This document shows, piece by piece, positions 14,242 to 16,887 of a stretch of 16,887 nt of DNA. A program made the translations under genes and the position numbers. Positions within the stretch are counted from its first letter, which is position 1. Every line of letters begins with the position of its first letter. The notes beneath the pieces are model-generated. The model searched no databases and was not told the DNA's origin. It worked only from the letters and a program-made list of their open reading frames with translations. The stretch lies in the NCBI GenBank assembly GCA_900753095.1, contig CAADXT010000160.1, positions 1-16,887 on the forward strand, written 5' to 3'. The DNA is from Eggerthellaceae bacterium. Lineage in GTDB: Bacteria > Actinomycetota > Coriobacteriia > Coriobacteriales > Eggerthellaceae.

Positions 14242-14739
14242 ATGACCAACAAAGAACGTGAAGCAGAGGAAAGCATCTCGCTTCTTGGCAATCAGCACAC
14301 CGAGTACCCAACCGATTACGACCCGAGCGTGCTGGAAACGTTCATCAACAAGCACCCCGACAACGACTACTTCGTGAAGTTCAACTGCCCCGAGTTCACG
14401 AGCTTGTGCCCGATTACCGGGCAGCCCGACTTTGCCACCATCTACATCTCGTATGTGCCGGGCGAGCGCATGGTGGAAAGTAAAAGCCTGAAGCTGTACC
14501 TGTTCAGCTTCCGCAACCATGGCGATTTCCATGAGGACTGTATGAACATCATTATGAAGGATCTTATTGCGCTCATGAATCCGAAGTACATCGAGGTGTG
14601 GGGCAAGTTCACGCCCCGTGGCGGCATCTCGATCGATCCGTACTGCAACTACGGCAAGCCTGGTACCAAGTGGGAAGAGGTTGCCTGGCAGCGTCTTTCC
14701 CATCATGATCTGTACCCCGAGAAAGTGGACAACCGCTAA
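14242..14739 (+). CDS. queF: NADPH-dependent preQ0 reductase QueF
   Basis: QueF reduces the nitrile of preQ0 to the aminomethyl group of preQ1 with two NADPH, the last step before tRNA insertion. The 165-residue product is the short, single-domain (Bacillus-type) form. Catalytic Cys56 lies in EFTSLCPITGQPDF and Asp63 follows it. The QueF motif ESKSLKLY (79-86) binds NADPH and substrate, and His97-Glu98 (DFHEDC) are at the active site. ATG 14242 has AAAGGAG 6 nt upstream. The frame is open back to 14185 but that extension has no ribosome site and is not family-like. The palindromic element splits queF from queDEC; whether it still shares their transcript is uncertain. Confidence 0.95.
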   Translation: MTNKEREAEESISLLGNQHTEYPTDYDPSVLETFINKHPDNDYFVKFNCPEFTSLCPITGQPDFATIYISYVPGERMVESKSLKLYLFSFRNHGDFHEDCMNIIMKDLIALMNPKYIEVWGKFTPRGGISIDPYCNYGKPGTKWEEVAWQRLSHHDLYPEKVDNR

Positions 14740-14774
14740 ACTGGTAAAAACGAAATCGCTCAAAAGGAGAACCT

Positions 14775-15071
14775 GTGATAGACGGAACATATCAAGCAAA
14801 CGTGGAAACGCCTATCGGGGTTAAGCAGGGCACCCTGACCTTGCAGGAGCAAGACGGTGTTCTTACCGGAACGCTGCATGTGCTGGGCGGTGATACCGCT
14901 ATACAGAATGGCAGGTTGGAGGGCAATGCCATTGCTTTTTCCGGTACGCTCCAGGTGCCATTTCTGGGTGCTTTGCCTTTCACCTTCTCGGGTGAGTATG
15001 CTGATGGCGCAATTTCCGGCATAGCTCACACCAAGATGGGCGAAATTGCCATCGAAGGCTCGCGGGCGTAG
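14775..15071 (+). CDS. Small beta-rich protein of unknown function
   Basis: A 98-residue protein begins at GTG 14775 with AAGGAG (14764-14769) 5 nt upstream, so translation is well supported. It has no signal peptide, membrane segment or cysteine. The sequence alternates short strands and turns: VKQGTLTLQEQDGVLTGTLHV, then NGRLEGNAIAFSGTLQVPF, PFTFSGEYADGAISG and KMGEIAIEGSRA. This is the look of a small antiparallel beta-barrel or sandwich with repeated G-x-(L/I/A) and SG(T/E) turns. It starts 35 bases after queF and ends just before a terminator, so it is probably co-transcribed with queF. No family name or function can be given with confidence. Confidence 0.8.
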   Translation: MIDGTYQANVETPIGVKQGTLTLQEQDGVLTGTLHVLGGDTAIQNGRLEGNAIAFSGTLQVPFLGALPFTFSGEYADGAISGIAHTKMGEIAIEGSRA

Positions 15072-15103
15072 CAACCCGTTCCTCTGCCATACCCTGCTTG
15101 CGC

Positions 15104-15134
15104 AATAAGGGCCGCCGTAAAGGCGACCCTTATT
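15104..15134. terminator. Terminator between the 98-residue gene and the antiporter gene
   Basis: AATAAGGG (15104-15111) pairs with CCCTTATT (15127-15134), with an inner GCC/GGC stem (15114-15116 with 15122-15124) across a CC/GA internal loop. On the plus strand it runs into TTATTCCTTT, a good terminator for the queF-side transcript. It also abuts the antiporter stop codon on the minus strand and may serve both. Confidence 0.85.
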
Positions 15135-16574
15135 TTATTCCTTTGGCTTTATGTCCTTGAGCTCGCGCATCAGCTCTAGATGGCGCTGGTGCTGTTCGAG
15201 CTTTGCCTGCTCGATAAGGTCGTGGCGCTTATGGTGCACCTCCAGCACTGCCTTGGCGTGAGCGCGCTTTTCCTCGCGGCGTTTGCTGAGCTTGTCATTG
15301 CTTGCTTCGGTAAGGTGCGCGTAAGCCCAGTGGTCTTGCAGGATCTCACCGATATGATGCGGGTCGTGGGCAACTTCGCGGGCGGTTTCCACGGGGTGCA
15401 CGTCGGCTACGCGGTAGGTGAGCGAGGTAAGAAGCGGCATAACCAGCACGGTGATGGCACCCGATGCCACCAGCACCGAAGCCACCTCCTGCGACATGGC
15501 ACCCGCCTTTGTGGCAACCGAGGTTACCGCAACGATAAGAGGCAGAGCGGTGGTGCAGTACAGCGCAACGGTAACGCGGTTATGCGAAGACATGCTGCGC
15601 GTTTCCCGGTCGGTGGAAAGCGATACGAAAACAGGGATAGCGCGCACCAGCAGCAAAGCCACGATGAAGCCTACCAGCAGGATGGGATCGGCCAGCACGG
15701 CGTAGAGGTTGATCTTCGCGCCCGAAACAACGAAGAACAGCGGCACGAAGAACCCGAAGGCGATGCCGTCGAGCTTGTGCTCCAAGCTATGGTTGCCCTC
15801 GGGGATAACGTAGCGCAGCACGAAGCCTGCGGCGAACGCGCCCAGCACCGCATCAAGGTCGAATACCGCAGAAAGCGTTACCAGCGCCACGAGCAGAAGC
15901 ACGGTAACGCGCATGGTGGTTTGGGAGGTGGTGTTGGCGTTGTCGGCCAAGAACCGATACACCTTGCCGCCTGCCTTGCGTGCCTTGGCGGGAATCACCG
16001 CGGCAAGCACCGCAACGCCGGCGAACGCCAGCAAAATCACAACGGTTTTCCACTCGGCGCGCGTGGAAAGCAGCAGCGCCATGGCAATGATAGGGCCAAG
16101 CTCGCCCCAGGTGCCGTATGCCAAAACCGAGTCGCCCACCCTGGTGCCCAAGAGGCCGCGTTCCTTCAAGATGGGCATCAGTGTGCCTAGGGCGGTGGTT
16201 CCCAGGGCAATGGCGAAGGCCACGCCGGAAAGCTCGGTGGGGGAAACGAACCCTGAAAGCGCTACGGCGCCAAAGCCAAGCCCTAAGCACACCAGCCAGG
16301 TGGCAAAGCCTCGTTTGCCTTGGTGGCCGGTGATGTTCTTCGGGTCGATCTCGTAGCCGGCCAGCAGGAACAGGAAAGCCAACCCAAGCTCGGAAAGCAG
16401 GTTTATCGATTCTGAAAGCTGAATCGCACCCACCATGTTAGGCCCCAAAACAGCGCCGGCTATAAGCAGGAACACCGTTTCGGGAATGGGCTTTTTGGGG
16501 ATTGCCTGCGCGACAAGCGGGCAAGCTGCCGCCACGAGGACGATTACTGCGAGGGATATCAGGTCTTCGGTCAT
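15135..16574 (-). CDS. CPA2-family cation:proton antiporter
   Basis: A membrane antiporter of 479 residues exchanging Na+ or K+ for H+, similar to the membrane part of KefB/KefC and NapA-type proteins. About 12 hydrophobic segments fill residues 1-395, starting MTEDLISLAVIVLVAAACPL. Family-like features are the PETVFLLIAGAVLGPN segment, LGLAFLFLLAGYEIDP, and ALGTTALGTLMPILKERGLL followed by a helix with YGTWGELGP. The remaining 85 residues are a charged, His/Lys/Glu-rich, probably coiled-coil cytoplasmic tail (LSKRREEKRAHAKAVLEVHHK). It lacks a C-terminal TrkA-N/RCK nucleotide-binding domain. In the helix where many CPA2 proteins have a catalytic Asp, Glu is seen (WGELGP). AAAGG lies 7-8 nt before the ATG. 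It follows the YigZ-like gene by 35 bases on the same strand. The transported ion is not known. Confidence 0.9.
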   Translation of the reverse strand: MTEDLISLAVIVLVAAACPLVAQAIPKKPIPETVFLLIAGAVLGPNMVGAIQLSESINLLSELGLAFLFLLAGYEIDPKNITGHQGKRGFATWLVCLGLGFGAVALSGFVSPTELSGVAFAIALGTTALGTLMPILKERGLLGTRVGDSVLAYGTWGELGPIIAMALLLSTRAEWKTVVILLAFAGVAVLAAVIPAKARKAGGKVYRFLADNANTTSQTTMRVTVLLLVALVTLSAVFDLDAVLGAFAAGFVLRYVIPEGNHSLEHKLDGIAFGFFVPLFFVVSGAKINLYAVLADPILLVGFIVALLLVRAIPVFVSLSTDRETRSMSSHNRVTVALYCTTALPLIVAVTSVATKAGAMSQEVASVLVASGAITVLVMPLLTSLTYRVADVHPVETAREVAHDPHHIGEILQDHWAYAHLTEASNDKLSKRREEKRAHAKAVLEVHHKRHDLIEQAKLEQHQRHLELMRELKDIKPKE

Positions 16575-16609
16575 AGAACGCCTTTCGGCTGGGGGGGATA
16601 AGCAGCGGG

Positions 16610-16887
16610 CTAGAACACCGCGTTAAGGGGTTTAGAGACAGTTACCTCTTCCTGCCCATGGCAAAGCTCGGTGAGCTTGGCAAGCAAGGGCTCCTGCGTG
16701 CCGTCGAGCATGCGCAAGGTCATGGTAACTGCGTCGGCGTACTGCGTGTCGAGCGTTTTCGCTCCGCAGTCGGAAGCGATGCGAACGGCCTGGTCGTACA
16801 GGGGGTAGGCAATGCGTAGGACAATGTCCACGCATACGGAAACCGTAACGCGCTCCGCGGCGGCAATGGCCGCCTGCGTTGCCTGGG
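16610..16887 (-). CDS. YigZ / IMPACT-family protein (3' part, start outside window)
   Basis: The frame on the minus strand is open from the window edge to TAG at 16610-16612, giving 91 residues that begin within QATQAAIAAAERV. The continuation, IAYPLYDQAVRIASDCG, then DTQYADAVTMTLRM and LLAKLTELCHGQ, matches the C-terminal domain of the YigZ/IMPACT family. That family comprises soluble proteins of about 200-215 residues, with proposed roles in translation or stress regulation that remain poorly defined. The GTG at 16829-16831 is internal to this domain and is not taken as the start. The N-terminal UPF0029 core lies beyond the window. It may be co-transcribed with the antiporter gene downstream. 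Confidence 0.82.
   Translation of the reverse strand, partial: QATQAAIAAAERVTVSVCVDIVLRIAYPLYDQAVRIASDCGAKTLDTQYADAVTMTLRMLDGTQEPLLAKLTELCHGQEEVTVSKPLNAVF

Noticed and set aside
15180..16190. 336-codon plus-strand frame opposite the antiporter
   Set aside because: The antiporter on the other strand is clearly real; the shadow product is His/Gly/Arg-rich and matches nothing.

Overview
This window looks like chromosomal DNA from a Gram-positive, gut-dwelling actinomycete, most likely of the class Coriobacteriia (for example Eggerthellaceae). That placement is an inference. It rests on moderately high GC content, strong AAGGAG-type ribosome binding sites, an LL-diaminopimelate aminotransferase, a bile salt hydrolase-type enzyme, and a giant Ig-like repeat surface protein ending in a KTGD / hydrophobic / RRRKH wall-anchor-like tail. 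No rRNA, tRNA, CRISPR array or complete insertion sequence was seen.

Layout. 1-192 (-): 5' part of dtd, D-aminoacyl-tRNA deacylase. 299-736 (+): PaaI-type hotdog thioesterase. 941-2161 (+): dapL, followed by a strong terminator. 2487-10602 (+): a giant secreted, wall-anchored repeat protein (about 2,700 residues), whose signal peptide and body lie in different frames that meet at a run of nine G. 10719-11699 (-): choloylglycine hydrolase / bile salt hydrolase. 11850-14739 (+): queuosine-precursor locus with a promoter, a preQ1-I-like riboswitch, a possible 19-codon leader peptide, queD, queE, queC, then a 218-bp palindromic element and queF, and finally a 98-residue protein of unknown function. 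15135-16574 (-): CPA2-type cation:proton antiporter. 16610-16887 (-): 3' part of a YigZ/IMPACT-family gene.

How the genes work together. QueD, QueE, QueC and QueF carry out consecutive steps from dihydroneopterin triphosphate to preQ1, the free base inserted into tRNA. The leader upstream of queD looks able to sense that end product. The surface protein and the bile salt hydrolase are convergent neighbours, and both fit life in an intestinal niche. DapL supplies LL-diaminopimelate for lysine and peptidoglycan.

Most noteworthy. (1) The G9 tract just after the signal peptide of the giant adhesin-like protein is a candidate slipped-strand phase-variation switch, in the OFF register here; 8 or 11 G would give one continuous protein. 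(2) The queD leader combines a preQ1-I-like aptamer whose AGG tail could serve as the ribosome binding site of a tiny upstream ORF. That ORF contains His, Asp and Tyr codons, which queuosine tRNAs read, and it stops on the queD Shine-Dalgarno. (3) A 218-bp near-palindrome with perfect 31-bp ends separates queF from queDEC. (4) The surface protein contains alternating MBG-like domains, one subtype with a conserved Cys-x-Cys, and a clear 528-bp internal tandem duplication.
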